A DNA stretch of 64,000 nucleotides from 21-14-0-10-47-8 sp966211455 (GTDB taxonomy: Bacteria; Bdellovibrionota; Bdellovibrionia; Bdellovibrionales; Bdellovibrionaceae): contig CBIHNI010000016.1 of NCBI GenBank assembly GCA_966211455.1, positions 1 to 64,000 of the forward strand, written 5' to 3'. Under the pieces are notes generated by a model that made no database searches, was not told the DNA's origin, and worked only from the letters and a program-made list of their open reading frames with translations. Position numbers and translations under genes: made by a program. Positions 9,576-16,184 of this stretch are shown here, in pieces (the first letter of the stretch is position 1; every line of letters starts with the position of its first letter).

Positions 9576-10340
9576 ATGAAAGCACTGTTTTTGATCGCCG
9601 CAGTTTTGTTTTCGATCTCAGCTTTGGCGAAAGAGCCGACCTTAAACGATTTGCTTTTAAAACTGGATCAAGACACGGCCCATTCTCCATTCGTGCGCGG
9701 GCAGAAGCGCGCCACCGAACATCCGCTTTATCCCGAGCTTTTGAAGTTCGCCAAGATGTACAACGCCAAAATCGTCTGGACCCCGTCGGTCGCCAAGTAT
9801 GTTCTAAGTTTGCCGCCGCATCCGGATCGTTTGAAGGTGAGCGAGCAAGACGAATTCGATGGTTGGTTCGAAGAATTTGAGAATCCGAATCAGATTATTT
9901 TGGATGGAAATACGGCCATGATCATTTTGGTGCACGAGCTTCGCCACGCTTTGCATCTGGGAAGCCACAAGCTGATGCCAGGCAGCTGGTACGATCTGCT
10001 GCTGCAAAGAAAGAAAAAGGAAATCCGCAAATTCGAGCTGAGCATCCAGCAAAGCTCGCTACCTGGAAAAGAACAACGCAAGCTGCGCCAGTGGCTATCG
10101 CGCCTGATCGAGACTTGTTCGGAAATCAGCGCCCATCAGGGTGACGTCATGCTGTCGACCACCTTCGGCCGTCCCGAGCTGGATTCTTACATCCGCTTTA
10201 TCAGCGAATACAAACAAGAGTTCCTGCAGAACTATAACAGACTGAAGGATCATCCCTTTACCAAAGACGCCACCTTCTTGGATGAGCTCCTGTTAGGTCT
10301 GCAGAAATTCATGACCGAGAATGAGCTGGATTCTTTCTAG
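9576..10340 (+). CDS. Secreted HELRH zinc-metallopeptidase-like protein
   Basis: 254 residues starting one base after the preceding stop codon, so probably co-transcribed with the glycosidase gene. MKALFLIAAVLFSISALAK is a signal peptide. HELRH at residues 120-124 fits the HExxH zinc-binding and catalytic motif, followed by ALHLGSH, where a further His could be a ligand. The rest is helical and charged, without a domain I can name. An upstream in-frame ATG at 9495 lies inside the glycosidase gene and is not used here. Peptidase activity is inferred from the motif and secretion signal only. Confidence 0.75.
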   Translation: MKALFLIAAVLFSISALAKEPTLNDLLLKLDQDTAHSPFVRGQKRATEHPLYPELLKFAKMYNAKIVWTPSVAKYVLSLPPHPDRLKVSEQDEFDGWFEEFENPNQIILDGNTAMIILVHELRHALHLGSHKLMPGSWYDLLLQRKKKEIRKFELSIQQSSLPGKEQRKLRQWLSRLIETCSEISAHQGDVMLSTTFGRPELDSYIRFISEYKQEFLQNYNRLKDHPFTKDATFLDELLLGLQKFMTENELDSF

Positions 10341-10675
10341 AACTATTTCGATCTGAAGAGCGGACTTCTAGATCCTGTACCAAATCCGGATTCGCATCAT
10401 TTTGATTGGTAGAAAGGCCTTCAAGGTCCTGTGCAGGCATTTTTCATTGATCGGTCCATCAACACGGATCTAAACGTGTGAAGGCTCTGAGTTTTCAGAA
10501 AAAGCGTCGAGATCCTATTCAAATCGCCGATCTTTCTCAATCTGAGATGTTATCCCCGATAACCTTTAGCTTTCATCTTAAGCCCAAAATGCTCAAGGTG
10601 AGGCATGGTCTTTTGTTTGCAAAGTCTATGGTTACAACGATCAATTGTGATTCGTTAAATGGGGGACACTGAAAT
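10341..10675. other. Leader region of the small peptide gene
   Basis: 335 bp between the metallopeptidase gene and the double-glycine peptide gene. A perfect 6-bp inverted repeat, GTTATC-CCC-GATAAC, sits at 10549-10563 and could be an operator or small hairpin. A GTG-initiated open frame at 10478-10672 stops 3 nt before the peptide ATG but lacks a ribosome-binding site and recognisable features. The purine run GGGGGA at 10661-10666 is the ribosome-binding site for 10676. Confidence 0.5.
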
Positions 10676-10855
10676 ATGAAGAACAAAAAAACATCTAAGA
10701 AGACAACTAAGGTTTCAAAACAAGAAATGAAGAACAAAAAAGGCGGGGAAGTTGGTCAAGTGGCTTCAGCTGTGATCAGTGTTGGGAATATGAGCTCTAG
10801 CTATGCACAGGTTGCTTCATTTGCCCGCGCCAAGTTTGCCAATAATAAGTACTAA
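10676..10855 (+). CDS. Small peptide with double-glycine leader (candidate exporter cargo)
   Basis: 59 codons, ATG preceded by GGGGGA at a 9-nt spacing. The Lys-rich N-terminal half ends in VSKQEMKNKKGG (residues 13-24), which fits the double-glycine leader pattern [LV]S..E[LM]....GG with hydrophobic -12, Ser -11, Glu -8 and Met -7; only position -4 (Lys rather than a hydrophobic residue) departs. Cleavage after Gly24 would release 35 residues rich in Ala, Ser, Val and Gly, with a basic end and no Cys, so not a lanthipeptide. A strong terminator follows 27 nt downstream, so the gene stands alone. A C39-peptidase exporter, the enzyme class that cuts such leaders, is encoded at 300-3455. Whether the product is a bacteriocin, signal or toxin cannot be told. 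Confidence 0.75.
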   Translation: MKNKKTSKKTTKVSKQEMKNKKGGEVGQVASAVISVGNMSSSYAQVASFARAKFANNKY

Positions 10856-10881
10856 GCTTCTTTATCGTGACATGCATCTAG

Positions 10882-10913
10882 ACCCCAGCCCTCAAAGCTG
10901 GGGTTTTCTTTTT
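10882..10913 (+). terminator. Rho-independent terminator of the small peptide gene
   Basis: CCCCAGC at 10883-10889 pairs with GCTGGGG at 10897-10903 around a 7-nt loop, followed directly by TTTTCTTTTTT. It is strong and dedicated to the 59-codon gene, supporting that gene as a real transcription unit. Confidence 0.9.
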
Positions 10914-11008
10914 TAGAGCCTTTTCATTCCAATATTTGCTCTGGCTTCGTTTTTCATTCATGCTAATGAAGAGAGCGTTTCATCACCCATAGATAAAAGG
11001 CGAAACTG

Positions 11009-11359
11009 ATGATCGATTTTAAGTATCCGGGTCTGTTTACGTTTTTGGTCGTACTTTTCCCCGTGCCGGCATTTTTCTTCATTCGTTATGTCATGTTCAT
11101 TTTTTGGGCGGTTACAAAAAACGAGCCCTACTGGTCGGGCTACACCTATCAAGCCTTTTATCTTCTAACGACACTATGGGTTTTCGCTTTGCCAGTCTTT
11201 GTAGTCTCAAGATTTTCCTACTGGCTGATCATCCGCCAAGAAGCCCTTGCACCTTGGTGGGACACAGGTCTCGGAATCCTGGCGATTCCATTGCTTCTGT
11301 TTGTCGGCTACATGTATCTGCTGGCGCTGGGACTTTCGATGGCCGCCCCAAATCTGTAA
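11009..11359 (+). CDS. Small three-helix membrane protein, unknown
   Basis: 116 residues, mostly hydrophobic, with three predicted membrane helices (about residues 8-35, 48-70 and 85-110). A purine-rich AAAAGGCGAAA precedes the ATG. No known motif is visible. The segment between helices one and two carries a KNEPYWSGY loop with several aromatic residues. It sits alone between the peptide gene terminator and tRNA-Leu. A role as an immunity-like membrane protein for the upstream peptide is conceivable from position and size, but nothing in the sequence shows it. Confidence 0.6.
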   Translation: MIDFKYPGLFTFLVVLFPVPAFFFIRYVMFIFWAVTKNEPYWSGYTYQAFYLLTTLWVFALPVFVVSRFSYWLIIRQEALAPWWDTGLGILAIPLLLFVGYMYLLALGLSMAAPNL

Positions 11360-11365
11360 GACAAT

Positions 11366-11400
11366 CTCACCACCGCATCGGTGACTGATTGCAGTAGCCA
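11366..11400 (-). repeat. Single copy related to the 38-bp repeat core
   Basis: Read on the minus strand this is GCAATCAGTCACCGATGCGG followed by TGGTGAG, matching the first repeat unit at the left end of the window (GCAGTCGGTCACCGAAGCGG, TGGTGAG) over about 27 nt. The CACCG/CGGTG hairpin is kept. It lies about 80 bp downstream of the tRNA-Leu gene. Confidence 0.6.
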
Positions 11401-11481
11401 GCAACGAAGGGCGAAAGCGTCCGCGAGGACTACCCGAGGTATTTGGAAAGCTTTTTGTCTTGGAGTTCGGAAGAAGAGAGA

Positions 11482-11564
11482 TGGTGCCCGATGAGGGACT
11501 TGAACCCCCACGCTTGCGCACTAGATCCTAAGTCTAGCGTGTCTGCCAATTTCACCAATCGGGC
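11482..11564 (-). tRNA. tRNA-Leu (anticodon UAG)
   Basis: 83 nt including an encoded 3' CCA. The acceptor stem GCCCGAT pairs with ATCGGGC, with discriminator A. The anticodon stem CTAGA/TCTAG encloses the loop CTTAGGA, giving anticodon TAG (UAG in RNA), which reads CUA-type Leu codons. A long variable arm (TGCGCAAGCGT) is present, as expected for a class II tRNA, and the T arm GGGGGTTCAAGTCCCTC is canonical. Gene order on the minus strand is gcvT, gcvH, palindrome, tRNA. Confidence 0.95.
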
Positions 11565-11568
11565 ATCT

Positions 11569-11673
11569 GATTTCGTTCTCAAATAATCTCACTCATCGTT
11601 GCTTGGTCGTCGGTGTGCTTTTAGCACACTCTCCTCGGTCGCGCCTTGATTGAGCTTATTTGAGAACGAAATC
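11569..11673. repeat. 105-bp imperfect palindrome between tRNA-Leu and gcvH
   Basis: The ends GATTTCGTTCTCAAATAA (11569-11586) and TTATTTGAGAACGAAATC (11656-11673) are a perfect 18-bp inverted repeat, and pairing continues with mismatches for about 10 bp. At the centre, GTGTGC-TTTTA-GCACAC forms a second perfect stem (about 11613-11629). No U-tract follows on either side, so a simple terminator is unlikely. It could be a miniature inverted-repeat element, a processing structure or an attenuating hairpin for the gcvTH transcript. Confidence 0.75.
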
Positions 11674-11691
11674 AATTCTTGTTCTATATAA

Positions 11692-12087
11692 CTATTTCGC
11701 CTCGGCGATCAACTTTTTATAGTCTGGAGCACGCATTAATGCTGCCAGTTCTTTTTCTGTGTCCATTTCGATGCGGATCAGCCATCCGTCGTTGATGGGA
11801 TCATCGTTCAACATCGCTGGATCTTCACCCAAGGATTGGTTGATTTCGATCACCGTGCCGCTGACAGGAGCGTACAGATCGCTGGCGGCTTTCACGCTTT
11901 CGATCACACCAAAGGCGTCGCCCTGGGTGACTTTCGAGCCTTCTTCCGGAAGCTCTACGTACACGATTTCGCCCAAAGAGTTCTGCGCGAATTCAGTGAT
12001 GCCGACAGTGACGATGTTCTCGTCGACTTGAGCCCACTCGTGATCTTTTGTGTAGTAGTAATCTTCAGGAACGTGGAAAGTTGCCAT
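11692..12087 (-). CDS. gcvH: Glycine cleavage system H protein
   Basis: 131 residues, the usual length. It carries the lipoyl arm that shuttles the aminomethyl group among the P, T and L proteins. The lipoylated Lys66 lies in VIESVKAASD. The N-terminus MATFHVPEDYYYTKDHEW is typical of the family. It lies 37 nt downstream of gcvT on the same strand, so both are probably one transcript. The P protein gene is 6.8 kb away, also on the minus strand, and no L protein is in the window. Confidence 0.97.
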   Translation of the reverse strand: MATFHVPEDYYYTKDHEWAQVDENIVTVGITEFAQNSLGEIVYVELPEEGSKVTQGDAFGVIESVKAASDLYAPVSGTVIEINQSLGEDPAMLNDDPINDGWLIRIEMDTEKELAALMRAPDYKKLIAEAK

Positions 12088-12124
12088 TTTTCAAAAACCT
12101 CGCTGTCAAATTTGAACGCAACAG

Positions 12125-13219
12125 TTATCTCGAAACAAACGGCGTTTTGCAAACTTTTGCTTTCACTTTACGCCCCCGAATATCGACCGCGAACTCGGTT
12201 CCCTCGGCGACATATGGCGTCGCAAGGTAACCGATGCCCACGGGCTCATCCAGGCTGGGCGAGTGAGTGCCGCTGGTGACGATGCCGATTTCTTGACCAT
12301 CCAACGAGAAGAGCTTGTAACCCTGACGAGGAATGCCTTTTTCCAGCATCTTGAATCCGATCAAGCTGCGCGAAAGACCTTTCTCTTTCGCGCCCACGAT
12401 CTTCGCTTTCCCCAGAAACTCTTTCTTCGCTGGCTTGATGACCCAGCCCAAAGCGGCTTCGTAGGGATTCGTTGTGTCATCGATTTCGTGACCGTAAAGG
12501 CTGTACTTCATTTCCGTGCGCAAAGTATCACGAGCCCCCAAGCCGATCGGTTGCACGCCAAATTCCTGCCCTTGCTCGAGCAAAGTATTCCACAGATGAG
12601 CTGTCGCCGGAGCTTCGATGAAAACTTCAGCGCCGGCTTCACCCGTGTAACCGGTGCGAGCAATAATCACCGCCGCACCCGCAAAGCTTGCCACTTTGAA
12701 AGTGAAGCTTTTCATTTCGCTTACTTTTTGAGCAAAAACTTTGTCTAGAAGAGCCAAGGCTTTGGGCCCTTGGACCGCGATCTGTCCCCAGTGAGAAGAC
12801 TCGTCGACGATATCGGCACCCTTGTTGTGCTTTTGCATCCATTGAAAGTCTTTGTCTTTGTTCGAAGCGTTCACGCAGACCAGGTAATCCTGATTTTTTT
12901 CGATGCAATACACGATGATGTCATCGACCAGGCCGCCTTGATCATTTGGCAGCAGCGAATACTGAGCTTCAAAGTTATTCAATTTTGAGACGTCATTCGT
13001 GGTCAGCCACTCGAGCGTTTCCAGGGCTTTTGGGCCCTTGACGCGGATTTCACCCATGTGTGAAACGTCGAAAAGACCCACGTCTCGGCGGACGGCATCG
13101 TGCTCTTCACGCAGGCCTTTGTATTGGATCGGCATCAGCCAACCTGCGAAATCCACCATGCGAGCGCCAAGCTTCACATGCTCATCTGCCAACGGAGTTT
13201 TCATCAGTGTGTCTGACAT
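12125..13219 (-). CDS. gcvT: Aminomethyltransferase (glycine cleavage T protein)
   Basis: 364 residues, standard for the family. It transfers the methylene group from aminomethyl-lipoyl-H protein to tetrahydrofolate and releases ammonia. Visible signatures are FDVSHMGEI near residue 49, the folate-binding LECVN-like segment CVNASNKDKD, RTGYTGEAGAEVF near 200 and GLGARDTLRTEM near 230. The start is supported by AAAGGATCC upstream. A possible -35/-10 pair lies at 13281-13286 and 13260-13265. I see no glycine riboswitch in the 237-bp leader. Confidence 0.96.
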   Translation of the reverse strand: MSDTLMKTPLADEHVKLGARMVDFAGWLMPIQYKGLREEHDAVRRDVGLFDVSHMGEIRVKGPKALETLEWLTTNDVSKLNNFEAQYSLLPNDQGGLVDDIIVYCIEKNQDYLVCVNASNKDKDFQWMQKHNKGADIVDESSHWGQIAVQGPKALALLDKVFAQKVSEMKSFTFKVASFAGAAVIIARTGYTGEAGAEVFIEAPATAHLWNTLLEQGQEFGVQPIGLGARDTLRTEMKYSLYGHEIDDTTNPYEAALGWVIKPAKKEFLGKAKIVGAKEKGLSRSLIGFKMLEKGIPRQGYKLFSLDGQEIGIVTSGTHSPSLDEPVGIGYLATPYVAEGTEFAVDIRGRKVKAKVCKTPFVSR

Positions 13220-13259
13220 TGCGGGGATCCTTTCGACTGGAAATGCTTGCAGGGCTTAA

Positions 13260-13286
13260 ATTCTATCTGGCGTGCATCTTTGTCAA
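13260..13286 (-). promoter_or_regulatory. Possible sigma70-type promoter for gcvTH
   Basis: On the minus strand TTGACA (13286-13281) and TAGAAT (13265-13260) are separated by 15 bp, shorter than the ideal 17. The -10 end is about 40 bp before the gcvT start. The hexamers fit well but the spacing does not. Confidence 0.35.
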
Positions 13287-13466
13287 CGAGCTTTGTCTCA
13301 AGATGAGAAAGCGCAAGGCGTTCTCTCAAACTTGGACGTCGAACACCTGAGCAAAGTTAGAGCACTGACACATGAAATCGACAGTGTTGCAGCTAAGCGC
13401 AAAAAACGCCTGGCCCTAAAATTGAAGTCAATGATGGCAAGGGGATTGGGGGAGCCATGGGAGTGA
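13272..13466 (+). CDS. Possible small protein coupled to the lipoprotein gene
   Basis: A 64-codon frame whose stop overlaps the ATG at 13457 by 10 nt. The product would be soluble, Lys/Arg-rich and helical, starting MHLCQRALSQDEKAQG, and it does not resemble a shadow of another gene because nothing else is coded here. It lacks a good ribosome-binding site and its start lies within the proposed gcvT promoter. I treat it as a weak candidate. Confidence 0.25.
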   Translation: MHLCQRALSQDEKAQGVLSNLDVEHLSKVRALTHEIDSVAAKRKKRLALKLKSMMARGLGEPWE

Positions 13467-13996
13467 TTCGCAAACAACAAATGATCGCAATCGCATTGAT
13501 GACGGTCACTTTTATGGGTTTTCAAAACTGCTCCAAAGTGGGCGTGAATGACCTGGCCTCCTCGAATGAAAAGGTCAGCGACCCCATCGTTTCCACGGCT
13601 GAAGATGACGGCGGCAACGCCAGCTTGCCGGTCGATGAAGATGATGGCGAGACGGCGGTGACACCACCAAAAGAGGACCATGGCGGTTGTGACCAACATG
13701 GCGACGATGATGACGGCGGAATGCATGCAATGCCAAACCAGAACTGCCGCTCTTTAAGCCAAATCCGAATCAAGCAAGACGATCCAAGCGAAATGCAAAC
13801 GGTGGCTTGTTTGGACAACCCAAATAAAAGCTGTGCGGTGATCTGCCATCGTCCGCCGGGCAATCGGAAAAATGCCCACACTTTGGTGGTTGGAAGCGAC
13901 AGCGCCGTGCGTGCCCACTTGGCCCATGGCGATAGTCTTGGGGTTTGCGCCGAAGATCGCACCCAGCCTTCACGCGTCGTGGTCTGCGAAGAATAA
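13457..13996 (+). CDS. FQNCSK-type lipoprotein with CHRPPGN...HLAHGD domain
   Basis: 179 residues. The N-terminus is a signal peptide ending in FMGFQNCSK, where Cys would be lipidated; Asn at -1 is atypical for a lipobox, but the same ending occurs at 58453-60633. An acidic Asp/Glu/His-rich stretch (about 55-95) follows, then a Cys-containing module with CHRPPGNRKNAHTL and AHLAHGDSLGVC (about 135-175), a small motif found in many secreted bacterial proteins whose function I do not know. The acidic stretch may bind metal. The ribosome-binding site GGGGGAG precedes the ATG. The gene is convergent with nothing and is followed by a 12-bp hairpin. Confidence 0.85.
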   Translation: MGVIRKQQMIAIALMTVTFMGFQNCSKVGVNDLASSNEKVSDPIVSTAEDDGGNASLPVDEDDGETAVTPPKEDHGGCDQHGDDDDGGMHAMPNQNCRSLSQIRIKQDDPSEMQTVACLDNPNKSCAVICHRPPGNRKNAHTLVVGSDSAVRAHLAHGDSLGVCAEDRTQPSRVVVCEE

Positions 13997-14003
13997 GATT
14001 CTT

Positions 14004-14037
14004 GATGGGAAAGGTGTAAGCGGCTACCTTTCCCATC
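14004..14037 (+). promoter_or_regulatory. Perfect 12-bp hairpin abutting the GT39 start codon
   Basis: GATGGGAAAGGT (14004-14015) and ACCTTTCCCATC (14026-14037) are perfect complements around a 10-nt loop, and the ATG of the next gene begins at 14038. No T-run follows, so this is not a standard terminator. In RNA the stem would occupy the ribosome-binding region and hide the purine run GGGAAAGG. Confidence 0.7.
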
Positions 14038-15567
14038 ATGCCGACATTCAATACCAAAAAATTTCTGTGGATCTTTATCGGAATTCTTATCCTGCGCGCG
14101 ATCTTCGCGTTGAGCATCGGCTTTGTCGATGACGATGCTTACCACTGGAGCTGGACGCAGCAACTGAATTGGTCTTACTTTGACCATCCCGGTATGATCG
14201 CTTGGCTTGAATACATCACGACCTCGATCTTCGGGCACAATCAGCTGGGTATCCGATTGCCATCTTTTATCTGTTTCTCGTCGGTAGTGCTGATCACGTG
14301 GCGCTTTACGCGCGACCTGTTTGATCCGTGGGCGGCGACTTTCACGGCGGCTTTGCTTTTGTTCGTGCCGCTTTGGGGATTCGGCGGATTTGTTTCTTCG
14401 CCCGAGCCACCTTTTATTTTGCTGTGGATTTTGGCCGCCTGGGTTTTCTGGCAGGGTGTCCGCGAAGACGACAAGCAGTGGAGTGTGAAGAAAACCTGGC
14501 TGTGGCTTGGGGTCATCATGGGAGTCGGATTCAATACCAAATTTCCGATGATCCTGATCGCACCGGGATTTGGTTTGTATTTGCTGACGACACCGTCACG
14601 ACGTCGCCAGTTGATCAGCCCATGGCCTTGGCTCGGAGTGATCATCGCGACCCTGATGCTGGCACCGGTGGTTTACTGGAACATGAAATATGACTGGCCC
14701 AGTTTCAAATTCCAATTCCACGATCGCCACACGGGTGGCGGTTTCGAGTTGAAGCGCTGGTTCGGATATCTGGGAACGCAGCTGGGACTTTTAAGCCCCG
14801 GCGTTTATATTTCCATTCTGATCACTTGGGTTGCGTCGATGCAAAAGTTCTGTGATCCGCGCTGGCGCCTGCTGTTCTGCTTAAGTCTGCCAAGCTTTTT
14901 GGTCTTCTATCCGCAACCTTTGTGGGCCGATTACAAACCGCACTGGATGGGGCCTGCGTACTTTTTGCTGGCCATGGGAACCGGAGCTTTGTGGTCGCAG
15001 GGCTGGCGCTGGGGAGAAAAACAGCTCATCAATCCTTTCAGTAAAAAGATGCTCTGGAGCTGCGCCGGATTTCTGATCCCGATGAATTTTTTGATCTACG
15101 CACCAACGGTTTACCCGTGGGTTCCGAAAGCGGCACGCGCCATCGCGCCCCATTCGCCATGGCAGCTGAAGAACGATTTCAGCAATGAACTTTTCGGCTG
15201 GCCGGAAGCGGGTCAAGAAGCGCTGAAATGGCAGGCTGAAATCGAACAGCAAACCGGCAAGCGTCCGTTTATGGCCGGTCATCGCTATGAAATGACGGCG
15301 CAAATCTGGAAAGCCACCATGCAAAGAACCATCATGCTCAGCCGCACGGTCAGCCATTACACGGTGATGACCCCAGAAAGCGAAATCCAAAGCCTGTACG
15401 GTCAAGACGCGATCCTGATCGCCAATGACAAATACGAGCTAGATCCGAAAGAATTTGCCAAATTTGATTCGTGCGAAGAGCGCGAGTTTAAATTCTATCG
15501 CGCCGACGAGCTGTCACGTATTTTCAAAATCTATTGGTGCAAGAACTTTCAGGGGATTTTGAAGTAA
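14038..15567 (+). CDS. GT39/ArnT-like integral membrane glycosyltransferase
   Basis: 509 residues with about 10-12 membrane helices. The first external loop holds DDDAYHWSWTQQLNWSYFDH, with the paired acidic residues and PG..AWLEY segment of lipid-phospho-sugar-dependent transferases (dolichyl-phosphate-mannose mannosyltransferase/ArnT class). It probably moves a sugar from a polyprenyl-phosphate carrier onto lipid A, a lipid or a protein at the periplasmic face. The acceptor cannot be told. The start at 14038 is forced, because a stop lies in frame at 14017, yet a hairpin covers the normal ribosome-binding position. Confidence 0.85.
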   Translation: MPTFNTKKFLWIFIGILILRAIFALSIGFVDDDAYHWSWTQQLNWSYFDHPGMIAWLEYITTSIFGHNQLGIRLPSFICFSSVVLITWRFTRDLFDPWAATFTAALLLFVPLWGFGGFVSSPEPPFILLWILAAWVFWQGVREDDKQWSVKKTWLWLGVIMGVGFNTKFPMILIAPGFGLYLLTTPSRRRQLISPWPWLGVIIATLMLAPVVYWNMKYDWPSFKFQFHDRHTGGGFELKRWFGYLGTQLGLLSPGVYISILITWVASMQKFCDPRWRLLFCLSLPSFLVFYPQPLWADYKPHWMGPAYFLLAMGTGALWSQGWRWGEKQLINPFSKKMLWSCAGFLIPMNFLIYAPTVYPWVPKAARAIAPHSPWQLKNDFSNELFGWPEAGQEALKWQAEIEQQTGKRPFMAGHRYEMTAQIWKATMQRTIMLSRTVSHYTVMTPESEIQSLYGQDAILIANDKYELDPKEFAKFDSCEEREFKFYRADELSRIFKIYWCKNFQGILK

Positions 15568-15612
15568 CGGCCGGGCGCTTTATATTCAGATGCCACGGGC
15601 GCCTCACAAAGT

Positions 15613-15632
15613 TTGGAACCAGTTGGTTCCAA
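15613..15632. promoter_or_regulatory. 20-bp palindrome, possible operator
   Basis: TTGGAACCA and TGGTTCCAA flank a 2-bp centre (GT), giving near-perfect dyad symmetry better suited to a dimeric DNA-binding protein than an RNA hairpin. It lies between the GT39 stop and the bidirectional terminator. No gene start is adjacent on either strand, which argues against a simple operator. Confidence 0.35.
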
Positions 15633-15673
15633 GCTTGACGATGACGTTCGTGCGACACAACCCTCAAAAAAAC

Positions 15674-15700
15674 AAAAGCCGACCCATGGGGTCGGCTTTT
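15674..15700. terminator. Bidirectional Rho-independent terminator
   Basis: AAAAGCCGACCC (15674-15685) pairs perfectly with GGGTCGGCTTTT (15689-15700) around ATG. It serves the GT39 gene on the plus strand and the Ser/Gln-rich gene on the minus strand. Confidence 0.9.
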
Positions 15701-15759
15701 GCCTGACGGAACGATTTTAAAACTGTGGTTTTTCTAATTTCTGCTCTTGCGAGCGGGAA

Positions 15760-15963
15760 TTAGAACTTGTTTTGAGACGAAGTTGAGCTAGTCGAAGAAG
15801 ACTTGTCAGCGATGTCTTGAGAACTGCCGGTTTGAGATGTGCTGCGACCTGCTCCCGTTGTTTGATTCAGTGAAGAATCTTTTTGAGATTGGCTTGTTTG
15901 TGAACCCATATTTTGGTTTCCAGAAACGCCTTGAGATGATTGATTTGGATATTGAGTTGCCAT
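15760..15963 (-). CDS. Ser/Gln/Thr-rich small low-complexity protein
   Basis: 67 residues, more than half Ser, Gln, Thr or Asn, with no Cys and few hydrophobic residues; probably disordered and hydrophilic. An ideal ribosome-binding site AGGAGG (15969-15974) precedes the ATG, and a strong terminator lies downstream, so this looks like a real, well-expressed gene and not a shadow. The leader contains a 10-bp inverted repeat (15982-16030). Composition recalls small stress-related or spore-coat-like proteins, but I do not recognise a family. Confidence 0.7.
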   Translation of the reverse strand: MATQYPNQSSQGVSGNQNMGSQTSQSQKDSSLNQTTGAGRSTSQTGSSQDIADKSSSTSSTSSQNKF

Positions 15964-15981
15964 AAATACCTCCTGATGTGT

Positions 15982-16030
15982 CTTTTATCAGTCTGCATTT
16001 GATTCGTTCCGTCTTCATGCCTGATAAAAG
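15982..16030 (-). promoter_or_regulatory. Inverted repeat in the leader of the Ser/Gln-rich gene
   Basis: CTTTTATCAG (15982-15991) and CTGATAAAAG (16021-16030) are exact complements 29 bp apart, just upstream of the ribosome-binding site. They may form a leader stem or two half-sites of an operator. Confidence 0.45.
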
Positions 16031-16184
16031 GTGAATAACTTTTCTTACTGTTTGGAATAAGCAAAAGCGAAACCAACACGAAATCCGCGTAGATTTGATT
16101 TCACCTTTGTTCATGAGGCATGAAGGGATCTTTGCTAAGAATTGCTGCAAAAGCTTGGGTCAGCTGGGTGCTTTCAAATGACAG

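Noticed and set aside
10478..10672. Second small peptide gene with a GTG start upstream of the double-glycine peptide
   Set aside because: No ribosome-binding site and no leader at the right place; its ending in GGH is by chance near the purine run.
11569..11673. Plain Rho-independent terminator for gcvTH
   Set aside because: The stem is long enough, but no U-tract follows on the minus strand, and the central stem suggests a different structure.
13220..13456. Glycine riboswitch upstream of gcvT
   Set aside because: I could not find the conserved tandem aptamer cores in this 237-bp leader.
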